A stretch of 64,000 nt of DNA from Leptospira licerasiae serovar Varillal str. VAR 010 (GTDB taxonomy: Bacteria > Spirochaetota > Leptospiria > Leptospirales > Leptospiraceae), in NCBI RefSeq assembly GCF_000244755.1, contig NZ_AHOO02000005.1:992001-1056000 (forward strand), given 5' to 3'. Positions 27,449-37,918 of the stretch are shown piece by piece (within the stretch, counting starts at the first letter, position 1; each line of letters opens with the position of its first letter). A program made the translations under genes and the position numbers. Below the pieces are notes generated by a model. That model was not told where the DNA came from. It did no database searches and worked only from the letters and a program-made list of their open reading frames with translations.

Positions 27449-29410
27449 TTAAACTCTTTTGGATTCGAAAGAATAACTTCTGAAAAAAGTATAGATCAAT
27501 GGAAGCCACAGAAAGATGGAAAATAAGAAGAATGGAGCAGGACTCATCACATCTCTGATAACTTTCACATTATAATCGGAACCCCAACCTACGGGAAAGT
27601 CAGATTGGCTCTCTAATCTAAGATAATATCTTCCGGGAGGAATCTCCGCCAAAGATTTAGAATCCGATTTGGAACCTTCCGACCAGGATTCTCCGTCGTC
27701 CACTCCGTGATAATAGCTGGTCTCAATAGAAGTATCGTAAGCTGTGTCCGTATCTTCGTTAATTAGAACGGCGGAAAAGAACAGATATTTATTATCTAGT
27801 TCGGGCGCTTCGATCTGGATCTCCACATTCTCGCTGGCTTCTCCTTTTAGTTCGAACACATCGGTAACGAAGGAGTTATCCCTAAAATTTGCACTGCCGA
27901 TATCGGTATTTGGTGTGGAAGTCTGGACGTATTTGAATTTTCCCTGATAGACTACTTGGTTTTTTGCCTTGATACATCCGTATACTTGGAAAACGAAAAA
28001 TACCGCGGTGAGTATTGTTGCCACCCAAAGATTCCTTTTTAGTCTGATCTTGAATGGATTAGGTTCGCATACGCCGACGATTTCTGGCTTTCTTAATTTG
28101 GAAGCAGCATCCAAAGGTACAGCGGATTTCATCGTTTCGAAAGGAATAAATACTCCTTTTGACCAGAATAGTTCCTTATCGGTTCTTTCGGAAGAGATCA
28201 TATAAGGAGGAGAAATATAATCCTCCATATATGCCTTCTCGCCGGCTGAAACTTTCCAATAGAATTCGCCTAACGCGAAATCGGTATGAGCATCCGTATT
28301 TGCGAACCATTTGTAGGATCTTTTTTGGAAGATTCGCTTTAATCCAGGCGCCCATTTTGGAACTCCTGGAAGCGGCTCGAAATAGGTCCAGTTGTCCCCA
28401 TTCTCATTTAGCCAGGCGTATCCGCCTTTGTATCGAAGAAGATAGTCGGTCCAAGTATAAGTTTCGTCGTCTACTTCAGTAGATTTTCGTAATACTCCGA
28501 TAACCTTAGATTCGGGAAAATTGGGTAACTTGACCGGAGTTCCCAATGGAAGAAGAACATTGTCTTTGGAAACCTGATCGAATTTAGCTATGATCTTTAG
28601 ATCGGCGCTTTCAGTATCCATTACGGATCCGCAATACTCGCAGGCCAGGGATTTGGAAAAATCGGGACTGAATTGATTGAGGGAAGCTCCGCATCCTTTA
28701 CATTCTATGGACTTTGCAGGGATTTGTGTTTGGTTGTATGCGACTTCCTCTTCTCTGAGACCGGTTAAATTCAATTCTTCTAATGGAGCGAAACTTCCTG
28801 AGAATAATAATGGAGGAGCTTCCGAGTAGTCCAAAGTTCCGAATATTCCGTCTTCGCTTGCAAGATCCAATAGGACCGCTTCATATCCGGTTTGGAACCC
28901 TATGGGGAGTTCGCCTTCTCCGCCTATGCAGGTGGCTTTCATGATCTCTTTTAGGGTCCAGTTCTCTCCTAAAAAGAAAGTATCTCCCGGAGTGATCCTT
29001 TCTCTTCTACCTGAGGCGATTACAATCGGATCTTGGTCGCCTTCTAAGGTCGGGATCTTATCTGTCGGAATTCCAACATTTAGTTTTGTATAATAATAAG
29101 AACCTTGGGCTTCTCCCAACCAAGCTGAATTTCCATCTCCTTCGACGACATACCATTCGTTCCAGAAGCCTAATTCGAATTTAAGTTGGATCCGTCCGAT
29201 GACTCTAAATGGAGTGCCTTTATAGTTCCCTTGAGTACCGAGTTGAATTATGGAATGGTCGTCAGCAAGTTCTCCCGCTGTGCCGATCTTTTCCAGATTC
29301 ACATCTTTTTTGAGGGAGAGAGTTTTGCAACTGGAGCAAACCGCATAAACGGATGCCTTATTGATAATGGGGACAGGGGCTCCGCAATTAGGACAACTTA
29401 GTTCGGACAC
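27449..29410 (-). CDS. DUF4178-domain membrane protein with zinc ribbons
   Basis: A 653-residue protein. An N-terminal zinc ribbon (CPNCGAPVP with CSSC) precedes a DUF4178 repeat (about 50-200; GRIQLKFELGFWNEWYVV, GSYYYTKL). A second ribbon (CKGCGASLNQ with CEYCG) precedes a second DUF4178 repeat (about 265-440). Two TM segments (about 467-487 and near the C-terminus, FFLFSIFLWLPLIYTFF) surround a beta-rich domain. The start is GTG at 29410, with no good ribosome site. DUF4178 genes are associated with membrane spermidine synthases; the function is unknown, and a membrane-stress or polyamine role is only inferred. Confidence 0.85.
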   Translation of the reverse strand: MSELSCPNCGAPVPIINKASVYAVCSSCKTLSLKKDVNLEKIGTAGELADDHSIIQLGTQGNYKGTPFRVIGRIQLKFELGFWNEWYVVEGDGNSAWLGEAQGSYYYTKLNVGIPTDKIPTLEGDQDPIVIASGRRERITPGDTFFLGENWTLKEIMKATCIGGEGELPIGFQTGYEAVLLDLASEDGIFGTLDYSEAPPLLFSGSFAPLEELNLTGLREEEVAYNQTQIPAKSIECKGCGASLNQFSPDFSKSLACEYCGSVMDTESADLKIIAKFDQVSKDNVLLPLGTPVKLPNFPESKVIGVLRKSTEVDDETYTWTDYLLRYKGGYAWLNENGDNWTYFEPLPGVPKWAPGLKRIFQKRSYKWFANTDAHTDFALGEFYWKVSAGEKAYMEDYISPPYMISSERTDKELFWSKGVFIPFETMKSAVPLDAASKLRKPEIVGVCEPNPFKIRLKRNLWVATILTAVFFVFQVYGCIKAKNQVVYQGKFKYVQTSTPNTDIGSANFRDNSFVTDVFELKGEASENVEIQIEAPELDNKYLFFSAVLINEDTDTAYDTSIETSYYHGVDDGESWSEGSKSDSKSLAEIPPGRYYLRLESQSDFPVGWGSDYNVKVIRDVMSPAPFFLFSIFLWLPLIYTFFRSYSFESKRV

Positions 29411-29485
29411 AAAGAAAGGTGATAACTTCGGGAGGATACTCTGTCAATCCTGGTTTTGAGGGAGAGAAAGAAATTTCCAGAATTT

Positions 29486-30322
29486 TTAGGGGATAACGGA
29501 GCGCTTCGCCATTCTCCTCGCGCGATCACTGGCTGGATCTATATCCCCCAAAGCTTTTTCCAATTCTTGCAAACCTGGATTTTCCCAGGTAGCTTCGTAC
29601 AAGTTGGGAGAATTGAAAATATGAAAATGGTTATCAAAGTGGATCCGATTATAATAATCTGCCTTGCTGAACATTGCCCGGTTGATCTCATTATAAATTT
29701 CTTCGAATTCTGTGGTTTGCAGATCCGGTTCAAAATCGGAAAGAAATTTTAAGGAAAGAAGAATAACATATTCTCTGGATTGTTTTAATAATTTCAGAGC
29801 TTCATACAAGTATTGGGTTTTTATCCCTGGCAAATAAGGCCTTGTATTGTCTGCGATTGTTTTCTTTTGGTTGGAAGCTCCGTATTCTCTATATCCCATT
29901 TCCAAATGATGTCTTGCTTCCGCGTCCTTAGTTCTGAGGGCATACTTGGATAAAAAATCCAATTCTCTTCTTACGCTGGAGGCAGAGGCTTCCACAACCT
30001 TAGCATATAATATCACCAATAGTCTTTGGGTTTGGCGCATTTCATCGTAAGAATGTGCAAGGTCGAATTGTAAGTACAGAGTGAACGTCTCTATATGATG
30101 CTGCAAACATCTTCGGAATAACGCTTTATCTTCTTCCGTTCCGTAATTCGAAATCGTACTATTGATCGCTTTCAGATGGAATTCGTTTTGTTTTAATCCT
30201 CTTTCTACACGCAATAAAGCAGTGGCTCTATTGCTGTCGAGGTCCGCTTTTGTTTGTCCGAATGGAAGGATCAGAAATGCGAAAAGAAATATGAAGTAAG
30301 TAAGATTTCTTTTCGATCCCAT
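29486..30322 (-). CDS. Exported helical protein of unknown function
   Basis: A 278-residue protein with a signal peptide (LTYFIFLFAFLILPFGQTKA). The rest is mostly helical with no cysteine-rich or catalytic pattern I recognise; it contains a His-rich stretch (RIHFDNHFHIFNSPNL) near residue 230. It is the first gene of a same-strand run leading to the DUF4178 gene 75 bases downstream, so it is probably part of that operon. Likely Leptospira-restricted, but that is inference. Confidence 0.7.
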   Translation of the reverse strand: MGSKRNLTYFIFLFAFLILPFGQTKADLDSNRATALLRVERGLKQNEFHLKAINSTISNYGTEEDKALFRRCLQHHIETFTLYLQFDLAHSYDEMRQTQRLLVILYAKVVEASASSVRRELDFLSKYALRTKDAEARHHLEMGYREYGASNQKKTIADNTRPYLPGIKTQYLYEALKLLKQSREYVILLSLKFLSDFEPDLQTTEFEEIYNEINRAMFSKADYYNRIHFDNHFHIFNSPNLYEATWENPGLQELEKALGDIDPASDRARRMAKRSVIP

Positions 30323-30378
30323 ATTAGGATTTTCGGAAATAGGAGGGGTCCAAATTGAACCCCATTACAAGATAAATT

Positions 30379-32760
30379 TTACTGAACTATTTTTTGTCTT
30401 ATGTCCTTTTTCCTAAGTCGGAGAGCATTTAGGACCACGGAAACCGAACTGAACGCCATCATAGCGCCCGCGATCCAAGGAGCCAAAAATCCTGCGGCTG
30501 CGATCGGGATTCCTAGAGTGTTATAAGCGAGCGCCCAGAAAAAATTTTGTCGGATATTTCTTGTTGTAGCTTTCGCAATCAGTATTGCTTCCGCAATTTT
30601 TTCCAGATCTCCCTTGACCAAAACCACTCCTGCAGTTTCGATCGCGACTCCTGTTCCAGTGCCCATTGCAAATCCTACATCGGCTTTTGCTAATGCAGGT
30701 GAATCGTTGATACCGTCGCCTGTCATTCCTACAATTTTTCCTTTGGATTGCAGGTTGGAAAGTATCTCAGCTTTGTCTTTGGGGAGAAGAGAAGCATGCA
30801 CATTTTTGATCCCGACTTTAGAGGAGATGTTTTCCGCCACGGAAGCATGGTCTCCGGTTAATAATAAGGTTTCGATACCGAGAGTATCCAGTTTTTCTAA
30901 AGCGGATTTTGCATTTTGACGGATCGTATCTTCTATCGCAAAGATGATCCACGCGGGAGTTTCAATATCGGCCTGCGGAGTTGAATCAGCCTTAAAACCG
31001 GCGGCGCTATTAGAATTAGCGGATACTTCGTTTTCCGATCTTGCCCACACTACCGTTTTACCTTCTTTCTCCCAAGAATTAGAAGTTTCTAATAAATCCT
31101 TCGGGAAGCTTTCCTTCTCATCGAAAAATTCCAACTTTCCTATTTTGATCTTATTTTGGTTTACCTTAGCGGTGATCCCGAGTCCCGGAACAGTCTGTAA
31201 ATTTTCGGGAGAAGGAATCTGATTACTTTTTGATTTTACAAAGGAAACTATCGCTTTCCCTAAAGGATGAGAGGATGCAGATTCTGCGGATGCCGAAGAG
31301 GAAAGTAGATCCGATTCTTTTCCTACGAACTTATAACCCGTTACAGAAGGATTTCCTTCGGTGATTGTGCCGGTTTTATCGAATGCGATCAGATTTAAGG
31401 AAGCTGTGGTCTCTAAAACTTCGGAAGTTCTGAATAAGATCCCTTGGCTGGCAGCCTTTCCTGTTCCGACTAAAATTGAGATCGGAGTGGCAAGTCCTAA
31501 TGCGCATGGACATGCAATCACTAGGATAGCGATCGATTTTTCCAAAGCAGGTCCTAATTCCCCAGCTTCCAAAAAGAAAAACCATAATAGAAAGTTAAAC
31601 AATGAGATTAAGATCACTGCTGGAACAAATACTGCGGAGATTTTATCCGCAATTTTTTGGATGGGAGCCTTCGAACTTTGCGCTTCTTCGACGGTTTTAA
31701 TGATGGAAGCGAGTACTGTCTCGGAGCCGACAGACGTTGCTTGAGCGATCAGGTTTCCGTTTCCATTGACTGTTCCTCCGAATACTTGGCTGTCCTTTTT
31801 TTTATCTAGAGGGAGACTTTCGCCCGTTAACATGGATTCGTCTACAGAGCTAAAACCTTCCAACACAACTCCGTCTACAGGAAATTTTTCTCCCGGTCTG
31901 ACTTGTAGGATATCCCCTTTTTTTACGTATTCTGTCGGGATCTCTGACCAACCTTCTTCTTTTTTAATACGAGCAGTTTCCGGCTTTAGTTCCAAAAGTG
32001 TTTGGATTGCGGAAGAACTTTTTCCCTTTGCCTCTGCCTCCATCCATTTTCCGGCGAGTATAAAACAAAGTAATACTGCAGACGTTTCGTAGTATAGAGG
32101 TGGAAGTGAATGTATATGCGCGCCTTCTTCCCAAAAGGACGAGAAGAACAAGTCTCCTTGTCGAAGTCCTTGTATTAGAGAAAGAATAAAGCTATATCCG
32201 AATGCCGCAGAAGTTCCTAGGGAAACTAACACATCCATGTTTGCACTTGCATTTCTGATGGCTCGGAATGCACTTTTATAAAATGGAAATCCTATCCAAA
32301 ACTGGACAGGGAATGCTAATACGAACTGCACCCAAGGATGCATAAGCGCTTTTGGGTTCGGCAAAAATTCCAAAAAAGAAAAATGCGAAACCATGGAATA
32401 GAATAAGGGCGCTGAAAATAAAAGTGAGATAAAAAATCTATATCTTAATTTGGATCTTTCTTTTTTATGCAGTTCTTCCGTTTCTTTATGATTATTTTCC
32501 GAATGCTCTTTCGCTGAATAACCTAAGGACTCTACTTTAGAAAATAATTGTGATGCTTCTATCGATTCTTTAAATCTTACAAATGCGGTTTCTCTTCCGA
32601 AATTTACACGAGCCTCTTCTACTCCAGGAACTTTGTTTAGGCCTGTTTCGATCCTTCTTGCACAGTTGGCGCAGGTCATACCGAAAAGATCTAACGTTAT
32701 CTCGGATGTTTTATTTTCGGGTGAGAAGGTTTTAATTTCTTCTCTAATTTCTGTGCTCAT
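30379..32760 (-). CDS. copA: Copper-exporting P1B-type ATPase
   Basis: A 793-residue inner-membrane Cu(I) pump. One N-terminal HMA domain binds Cu through GMTCANC (Cys30, Cys33). The core has the A-domain TGES, the membrane CPC ([13 protein letters not shown]), the phosphorylation loop DKTGT, SHPLGKA of the N-domain and [10 protein letters not shown]. The P1B-1 signatures in the last two helices (AYNTLGIP and [15 protein letters not shown]) indicate Cu+/Ag+. Four bases separate it from copZ, and the CueR-type promoter upstream of copZ should drive both. Confidence 0.96.
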   Translation of the reverse strand: MSTEIREEIKTFSPENKTSEITLDLFGMTCANCARRIETGLNKVPGVEEARVNFGRETAFVRFKESIEASQLFSKVESLGYSAKEHSENNHKETEELHKKERSKLRYRFFISLLFSAPLFYSMVSHFSFLEFLPNPKALMHPWVQFVLAFPVQFWIGFPFYKSAFRAIRNASANMDVLVSLGTSAAFGYSFILSLIQGLRQGDLFFSSFWEEGAHIHSLPPLYYETSAVLLCFILAGKWMEAEAKGKSSSAIQTLLELKPETARIKKEEGWSEIPTEYVKKGDILQVRPGEKFPVDGVVLEGFSSVDESMLTGESLPLDKKKDSQVFGGTVNGNGNLIAQATSVGSETVLASIIKTVEEAQSSKAPIQKIADKISAVFVPAVILISLFNFLLWFFFLEAGELGPALEKSIAILVIACPCALGLATPISILVGTGKAASQGILFRTSEVLETTASLNLIAFDKTGTITEGNPSVTGYKFVGKESDLLSSSASAESASSHPLGKAIVSFVKSKSNQIPSPENLQTVPGLGITAKVNQNKIKIGKLEFFDEKESFPKDLLETSNSWEKEGKTVVWARSENEVSANSNSAAGFKADSTPQADIETPAWIIFAIEDTIRQNAKSALEKLDTLGIETLLLTGDHASVAENISSKVGIKNVHASLLPKDKAEILSNLQSKGKIVGMTGDGINDSPALAKADVGFAMGTGTGVAIETAGVVLVKGDLEKIAEAILIAKATTRNIRQNFFWALAYNTLGIPIAAAGFLAPWIAGAMMAFSSVSVVLNALRLRKKDIRQKIVQ

Positions 32761-32764
32761 CCAT

Positions 32765-32971
32765 TTACTCCTGATTGATGGAAACCACAGGATAACCTTC
32801 TTCTTCTAACATTTTGGAAAGGGAAGAAATATCCTTTTTGGTTTCGAAACGTGCCGTTTGGGAGTTTAGATCCACTACTGGTTTAGACTCCGGATCGAAA
32901 GATCGGATTGTTTTAGATACGGTTCCTACGCAATGGTTGCAGGTCATGCCTGATACTTTGATCTCGTACAT
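32765..32971 (-). CDS. copZ: Copper chaperone (HMA domain)
   Basis: A 68-residue single heavy-metal-associated domain with the Cu(I)-binding motif GMTCNHC (Cys11, Cys14). It delivers cytosolic Cu(I) to CopA, encoded directly downstream. AAGGAG lies seven bases before the ATG. The promoter upstream (TTGACC, 19 bp, GACAAT) overlaps a perfect CueR-type operator. Confidence 0.95.
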   Translation of the reverse strand: MYEIKVSGMTCNHCVGTVSKTIRSFDPESKPVVDLNSQTARFETKKDISSLSKMLEEEGYPVVSINQE

Positions 32972-32997
32972 TTTATTTCTCCTTGATCTATAATCCT

Positions 32998-33028
32998 ATT
33001 GTCAACCTTCCAATAGTGGGAAGGTCAA
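32998..33028 (-). promoter_or_regulatory. CueR-type copZ-copA promoter
   Basis: On the minus strand TTGACC (33028-33023) and GACAAT (33003-32998) are separated by exactly 19 bases, the long spacer characteristic of MerR-family-activated promoters. The spacer region contains the perfect dyad ACCTTCC-N7-GGAAGGT at 33005-33025, which matches the classical CueR/CopA operator of E. coli in sequence and geometry. Confidence 0.9.
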
Positions 33029-33078
33029 GGCTCAAATCCAAAAAAAAATTGTTTTTCATAAAAAAATAGGATTTTTTA

Positions 33079-33099
33079 ACCTTCTAATCATTGGAAGGT
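33079..33099 (+). promoter_or_regulatory. Second CueR-type operator, in front of cueR
   Basis: ACCTTCT-N7-GGAAGGT is the same dyad as at 33005-33025 with one mismatch. It ends eight bases before the cueR start codon. A 19-base-spaced pair TTAACC/ATGGAT surrounds it and would put the transcript start at or after the ATG, implying a leaderless mRNA, or simple autorepression of another promoter. Confidence 0.8.
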
Positions 33100-33107
33100 T
33101 ATGGATT

Positions 33108-33497
33108 ATGAACATCGGAGAAGTCGCCAAATTATCGGGAGTAAACCCGAAATTAGTCCGGCATTATGAATCCATCGGATTAGTGTCCAAACCCATTCGT
33201 GCAGACTCCGGATATAGATTGTATTCGGAAAAAGACATACATACATTGAGATTTATCAAAAGGGCGAGAGGTCTTGGATTTTCTCTAGCCGAGATCAAAC
33301 AGTTACTGGGACTTTGGAAGAATAAATCTAGGGCAAGCGCTCAGGTAAAATCTTTAGCCATGGCGCATGTAAAAGAAATGCAGGCCAAAATTTTAGAATT
33401 ACAATCCATGTGCGATACACTCACTCATTTAGCGAAACATTGTCATGGAGATCATAGACCGGATTGTCCTATTTTAGAGGAGTTAGAAGGGGATTAA
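33108..33497 (+). CDS. cueR: MerR-family Cu(I)-responsive regulator
   Basis: A 129-residue regulator. The N-terminal winged helix (MNIGEVAKLSGVNPKLVRHY) and the dimer helix fit the MerR family. The metal loop has Cys112 and Cys120 (CHGDHRPDC) with the same eight-residue spacing as E. coli CueR, and Ser77 marks the monovalent-metal subclass. It should bind the two ACCTTCC dyads in the intergenic region and activate copZ-copA on copper (or silver) exposure. It is divergent from copZ. Confidence 0.94.
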   Translation: MNIGEVAKLSGVNPKLVRHYESIGLVSKPIRADSGYRLYSEKDIHTLRFIKRARGLGFSLAEIKQLLGLWKNKSRASAQVKSLAMAHVKEMQAKILELQSMCDTLTHLAKHCHGDHRPDCPILEELEGD

Positions 33498-33558
33498 GAT
33501 ACAATTAGGAATATAGATAAATGTATTCCTAATTGTTTTTCCTGCATAATAGAAGGGA

Positions 33559-34341
33559 TCAAAAATTTTTAGGAGTCTCTGATAAAAGGATTTTTGTTCT
33601 CAGCCAGAGTGGTGCTATCCTTCCTATTCGAGTAGCCAAAGCGGTTCCGTATGGAAATCGGTTTTCTTTCCATTCTTTCCGGAAACCTTTGAGGACCAGA
33701 GCAGCTGCCTCATTCTCGCTGATTTGGTTCGGAGCAGGAATCCCGTCGTTCTTTACCGCTTCCGTATCCACAAATCCAGGATGTATTGTTTGGATCTTTA
33801 TATGTTTTATTCCGAAATGTTCCAATTCCATTCTTGCAGTTTCTAAAAAAAGACGTGCCGCTCCCTTGGAAGCAGTATAATCCCCTTGCATAGGGATCCC
33901 GAAATAAGTCGCCAATGAGTTCATATGTGAGATCATACATACTTCTTTTTGTTTTTTCATTTGCCTCATAAGAGGAACATAAAAGTTAATTAAAGAAGCA
34001 TAATTTATATTCATACAGTCTAAGATCGTTTTGGCGGTTGCGGTTAATGTATTGGAAGGAGGTCCGATCCCGATATTAAGTAGAGCTATATCTATCTTTC
34101 CATACTTCTTTACTATTTCTTGTATTACAAATTCTGCGTGGGTCTCGTCTCTTCCGTCTCCTGCAAAAGTAATACAATCACTTCCTAATTTTTTGATCTC
34201 TTTCGAGACTTCTTGTAAGAGATTTTCTCTTCTTGCAGTAAGTATTATTTTATTTTGGAATTTAGCCAGGGCTAATGCCGTGGCTTTTCCGATACCGGAA
34301 GAAGCTCCCGTGATTAAAATTACCTTGTTTTTGTAGTCCAT
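33559..34341 (-). CDS. Short-chain dehydrogenase/reductase
   Basis: A 260-residue classical SDR. The cofactor motif TGASSGIG is at 11-18, NIG stands where NAG is usual, and the catalytic pair is Tyr155/Lys159 (DYTASKG), with an upstream Ser at about 138. Arg at the end of the second strand (ILTARREN) suggests NADP(H). The substrate is unknown. A 24-base inverted repeat 31 bases upstream of the start looks like a repressor operator. Confidence 0.88.
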   Translation of the reverse strand: MDYKNKVILITGASSGIGKATALALAKFQNKIILTARRENLLQEVSKEIKKLGSDCITFAGDGRDETHAEFVIQEIVKKYGKIDIALLNIGIGPPSNTLTATAKTILDCMNINYASLINFYVPLMRQMKKQKEVCMISHMNSLATYFGIPMQGDYTASKGAARLFLETARMELEHFGIKHIKIQTIHPGFVDTEAVKNDGIPAPNQISENEAAALVLKGFRKEWKENRFPYGTALATRIGRIAPLWLRTKILLSETPKNF

Positions 34342-34371
34342 ACGAACCGACCGATGAGAAATAGTTGATTA

Positions 34372-34395
34372 AAAAGTGAGTAAATGCTCACTTTT
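34372..34395. promoter_or_regulatory. Perfect inverted repeat (TetR-like operator) upstream of SDR
   Basis: AAAAGTGAG (34372-34380) and CTCACTTTT (34387-34395) are perfect 9-base arms around TAAATG. It lies between the MFS gene end and the SDR start on the minus strand. The GTGAG-N6-CTCAC core resembles TetR/AcrR-type operators; no TetR gene is in the window. A hairpin role is possible but no T-run follows on the minus strand. Confidence 0.55.
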
Positions 34396-34454
34396 GTAAA
34401 GTAAAATCTTTTCTTAAATCTTTTCGGAAAAAGGTAAGATTTGGCCTTTGGGTC

Positions 34455-35630
34455 TTACTTTCCGGATCTGAAAAGAGAATGCCTCATAAAATAGAATGAA
34501 ACAGTTACGGAAACTAAAGCCGAGATAAGGAACATACTTTTAGGTCCGGAATAAAACCAGATCAACCCACCTAGATTACTTGCAATCAATGCGGCAATAC
34601 TATTCAAACCGGCAAATGTTCCGATAGCCGAGGCTGAATCTGTAGTGGGTGTGATATTTGTGATCAACGCCTTTGAAATCCCTTCCGTGCTAGCGGCATA
34701 GACCCCGTATAAGAAGAATAAGGAATAAAAATGGATCTTGTCTTCCGCAAACGCCATTCCTCCATATACTAAAGCAAATACGAGTAAACCGAAGACCAAA
34801 GTGGGTTTGAGCCCGATCTTGTCTGCTAAGATGCCTGCAGGAAGAGAAGATAAAGCGTAAATTAAATTATAAAATATGTATATTCCGATTACTTGAGAAT
34901 CTTCTAAACCTTTACTTTTTGCCATTAGTAGAAGAAAAAGGTCGGAGCTATTAACTAGTCCGAAGAATAAAAGTCCGATCACTAATTTTTTATATGAGAT
35001 AGGAGCGTTCTTCCAATAGATAAAATATGAGAGAAAGTTCGATTTCCCTTGTGTAGGCGGTTTAGTTTCGTTCTTTTCGTTTAGGAGGCCCGAGATCAGA
35101 AATGCGGAGAGTCCGGGGATCGCTGCTATAAAAAATAGAACGGAATAATTTTCCGGATAAAAATATAAAAATACTAAAGCGAATACAGGTCCGATTACTG
35201 CTCCTAATGTATCCATAGAGCGATGGAATCCGAAAACTGTGCCCTTGGTTTCAGGTGTTGCCTCGTCAGAAAGTAATGCGTCCCTTGCACCTGTTCTGAT
35301 CCCTTTGCCCAGTCGATCCATAGTTCTGGCTAAGAAGATCCAAAACGGAAAGGTGAAAAATCCCATAATAGGTTTAGAGATTGCGCTTAATAAATATCCG
35401 AGCTGAACGAATGGAACTCTCTTACCGTTTTGGTCTGACAGTTTTCCGAAATAACCTTTACTGAGTCCTGCAATCGCTTCTGCAAATCCTTCCAAAACTC
35501 CGATCAGTACTACTGAAAATCCGATGCTTTTTAGATAGAGAGGCATAATCGGATACAACATCTCGCTGGATACGTCCGTAAAAAGGCTGATGAACGAAAG
35601 GATCCAGACTGCTTTGCTGATTTTTTTCAT
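34455..35630 (-). CDS. MFS transporter
   Basis: A 391-residue twelve-TM major facilitator protein. Typical loop motifs occur after TM2 (GKLSDQNGKRVPF) and after TM8 (LADKIGLKPT), and TM4-5 has MDRLGKGIRTGARDALLSDE, found in a subgroup of putative drug or amphiphile exporters. The substrate is unknown. It is divergent from the second copper ATPase (84-base gap); shared metal control is possible but no CueR-type dyad is present there. Confidence 0.88.
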   Translation of the reverse strand: MKKISKAVWILSFISLFTDVSSEMLYPIMPLYLKSIGFSVVLIGVLEGFAEAIAGLSKGYFGKLSDQNGKRVPFVQLGYLLSAISKPIMGFFTFPFWIFLARTMDRLGKGIRTGARDALLSDEATPETKGTVFGFHRSMDTLGAVIGPVFALVFLYFYPENYSVLFFIAAIPGLSAFLISGLLNEKNETKPPTQGKSNFLSYFIYWKNAPISYKKLVIGLLFFGLVNSSDLFLLLMAKSKGLEDSQVIGIYIFYNLIYALSSLPAGILADKIGLKPTLVFGLLVFALVYGGMAFAEDKIHFYSLFFLYGVYAASTEGISKALITNITPTTDSASAIGTFAGLNSIAALIASNLGGLIWFYSGPKSMFLISALVSVTVSFYFMRHSLFRSGK

Positions 35631-35714
35631 TTTGCTTCTTTTTGATAAATGCTAGTTGTATTCCGAGTAAAAAAAAGTATTTTTTAATAAAAGAATCTAG
35701 TATCTATTTATGAC

Positions 35715-37889
35715 ATGGACGAACATTCACATAGCCAACACAGCCATCATTCGGTAGCGCAAAAAGTTTCCGAACCCGTAAAACCTTTTAGGAAAACGGA
35801 ATATGTTTGTCCGATGCATCCTGAAATACGCCGAGATCGACCGGGAGATTGTCCGATCTGTGGAATGACTTTGGTGGCTCAAGGAGGGGAACCGGACTCC
35901 GAAGCAGAAGATAAGGAGCTCCGTTCCTTATTTAGGAAATTTATATTATCTACGGTCTTTTCTCTTCCGTTATTTTTTTTGGCAATGTCCGAAATGTTTT
36001 TTCCTCATTTAGTTTTCGAGTTCACTGTAGGCCTCGGAGATCGTATCCAATTTGTTTTGGCTTCACTCGTATTTTGGGGGCCCGGATTCTTTTTAGTAAG
36101 AAAAGGAATTGTCTCTTTCAAGAGTATGAATCTAAACATGTACAGCCTGATCCTAATAGGAGTAGGGGCCGCGTATTTGTTCTCTGTCGCCGCTCTTTTC
36201 TTCTCCGATTTTTTCCCTCAGTCATTACACTCTCACGGCAAGGTAGCGCTGTACTTCGAAGCAGCTTCCGTTATTCTTACCTTGGTCATATTAGGCGAAT
36301 ATCTGCAAGCTAGGGCCCAGAGAAGGACTGGAGGCGCTATCCAAGCTCTCTTAGGATTGTCGCCTAAAACGGCTCATCTACTAAACGGAAATTCGGAGAG
36401 AGAAATACGAATAGAAGAGATCCGTGTCGGAGACAGACTCCGAGTTAAACCGGGAGAAAAGATCCCAATCGACGGCAAGATAGAAGAAGGTTCCAGCTAT
36501 GTGGAAGAGTCTATGCTGACCGGAGAACCTCTTCCTGTGAAAAAAGAAAAAGGAGATCGTGTTTTTGGGGCCACTATCAATCAAACCGGAAGTTTTGTTT
36601 TAATTGCGGACAAGATAGGATCCGAAACAGCTCTATCACAAATTATTCATATGGTGGAAGAAGCGCAGAGAAGTAAGGCTCCTATACAAGGTTTGGCGGA
36701 TAGAGTAGCAGGTTGGCTTGTTCCTTTTGTTTTACTGATCTCTGTTCTTACCTTTTGTGCCTGGTATTTTTTCGGTCCGGAACCTTCTCTATCTTATGCA
36801 GTTTTAAATTCATTATCCGTTCTGATCATCGCATGTCCTTGTGCTTTAGGACTTGCGACTCCTATTTCAGTAATGGTTGGAGTAGGTATCGGAGCTCAAA
36901 ACGGAATATTGATACGAAATGCCGAAGCCCTGGAAAAAACCGAAAAGGGAACGGTGCTATTTACCGACAAAACTGGAACATTGACCGAAGGGCGTCCTAG
37001 AGTGATCGAGGTCTATCCCGAGAATGAACAGATCCTAAGGTTTGCTGCTGCACTTGAATCTAGAAGCGAGCATCCTATCGCTAAAGCAATCGTTCGTAAA
37101 GCCGAAGAGTCGGGACTTATGATCCCGGATGTGATCGATTTTTCCTCGATTACGGGTAACGGAGTCTCAGGCAAAATAGAAGGGAAATCAGTATATGTAG
37201 GTAAGAAGAAATATTGGAACGTAAAAGAAGTACCGCAAGATCTTTTAAAGAAAGAGGAGTTCTTTTTAAACCAAGGCAAAACTGTCGTTTGGGTTGCAGA
37301 CGATCAGAAATATCTAGGTGTCATAACAGTTACTGATCCAATCAAGGAAACTACTCCTAAAGCGGTTTCGGATATAGAAGCTTTTGGTATCCGGATCGTA
37401 ATGCTAACAGGAGATGCAAAAACTTCCGCCCAAAAAGTGGGAGATCAGATTGGGATTCGAGAGATCTATTCCGAATTAAGTCCGGAAGGGAAGAAGGAGA
37501 TAGTAAAATCTGCCAAAAAAGAAAACGAGATCATACTGGTGGCTGGGGACGGAATTAACGATGCTCCGTCGCTTTCAGAATCTGATGTAGGGATCGCTAT
37601 GGGATCTGGAACGGAAATCGCAATCCAAAGTGCGTCCATTACGCTGGTCAAGGGAGATCTATTAGGAATTTCGAAAGCGATCCGTTTAAGTAAGGCGACT
37701 ATGAATAATATAAAAATGAACCTATTCTTTTCGTTCGCATACAATTTTTTAGGAATACCGATCGCTGCAGGACTACTCTATCCTTTTCTTGGGATATTGC
37801 TTTCTCCAATGATCGCAGGAGCTGCTATGAGCCTGAGTTCCGTCTCAGTAGTGATGAATGCGCTTCGTTTAAGAAAAACTAAATTATGA
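35715..37889 (+). CDS. Second heavy-metal (Cu-type) P1B ATPase with HMBD N-terminus
   Basis: A 724-residue metal pump. Instead of an HMA domain, it starts with a His-rich segment ([10 protein letters not shown]) and a heavy-metal-binding YHS-like motif (YVCPMHPEI, then CPICGMTLV). The pump core has [27 protein letters not shown] and [10 protein letters not shown]. The last helices carry FAYNFLGIP and [15 protein letters not shown], the P1B-1 signature for monovalent copper. It complements CopA; which one is resistance-specific and which supplies cuproenzymes is not decidable from sequence. The N-terminal metal domain suggests regulated, high-load export. Confidence 0.93.
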   Translation: MDEHSHSQHSHHSVAQKVSEPVKPFRKTEYVCPMHPEIRRDRPGDCPICGMTLVAQGGEPDSEAEDKELRSLFRKFILSTVFSLPLFFLAMSEMFFPHLVFEFTVGLGDRIQFVLASLVFWGPGFFLVRKGIVSFKSMNLNMYSLILIGVGAAYLFSVAALFFSDFFPQSLHSHGKVALYFEAASVILTLVILGEYLQARAQRRTGGAIQALLGLSPKTAHLLNGNSEREIRIEEIRVGDRLRVKPGEKIPIDGKIEEGSSYVEESMLTGEPLPVKKEKGDRVFGATINQTGSFVLIADKIGSETALSQIIHMVEEAQRSKAPIQGLADRVAGWLVPFVLLISVLTFCAWYFFGPEPSLSYAVLNSLSVLIIACPCALGLATPISVMVGVGIGAQNGILIRNAEALEKTEKGTVLFTDKTGTLTEGRPRVIEVYPENEQILRFAAALESRSEHPIAKAIVRKAEESGLMIPDVIDFSSITGNGVSGKIEGKSVYVGKKKYWNVKEVPQDLLKKEEFFLNQGKTVVWVADDQKYLGVITVTDPIKETTPKAVSDIEAFGIRIVMLTGDAKTSAQKVGDQIGIREIYSELSPEGKKEIVKSAKKENEIILVAGDGINDAPSLSESDVGIAMGSGTEIAIQSASITLVKGDLLGISKAIRLSKATMNNIKMNLFFSFAYNFLGIPIAAGLLYPFLGILLSPMIAGAAMSLSSVSVVMNALRLRKTKL

Positions 37890-37918
37890 CCATTCAAGCG
37901 GTAATTGGTCGGACGCTT

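Noticed and set aside
35631..35714. CueR-type operator between the MFS gene and the second copper ATPase
   Set aside because: No ACCTTCC dyad or 19-bp-spaced promoter is visible there.
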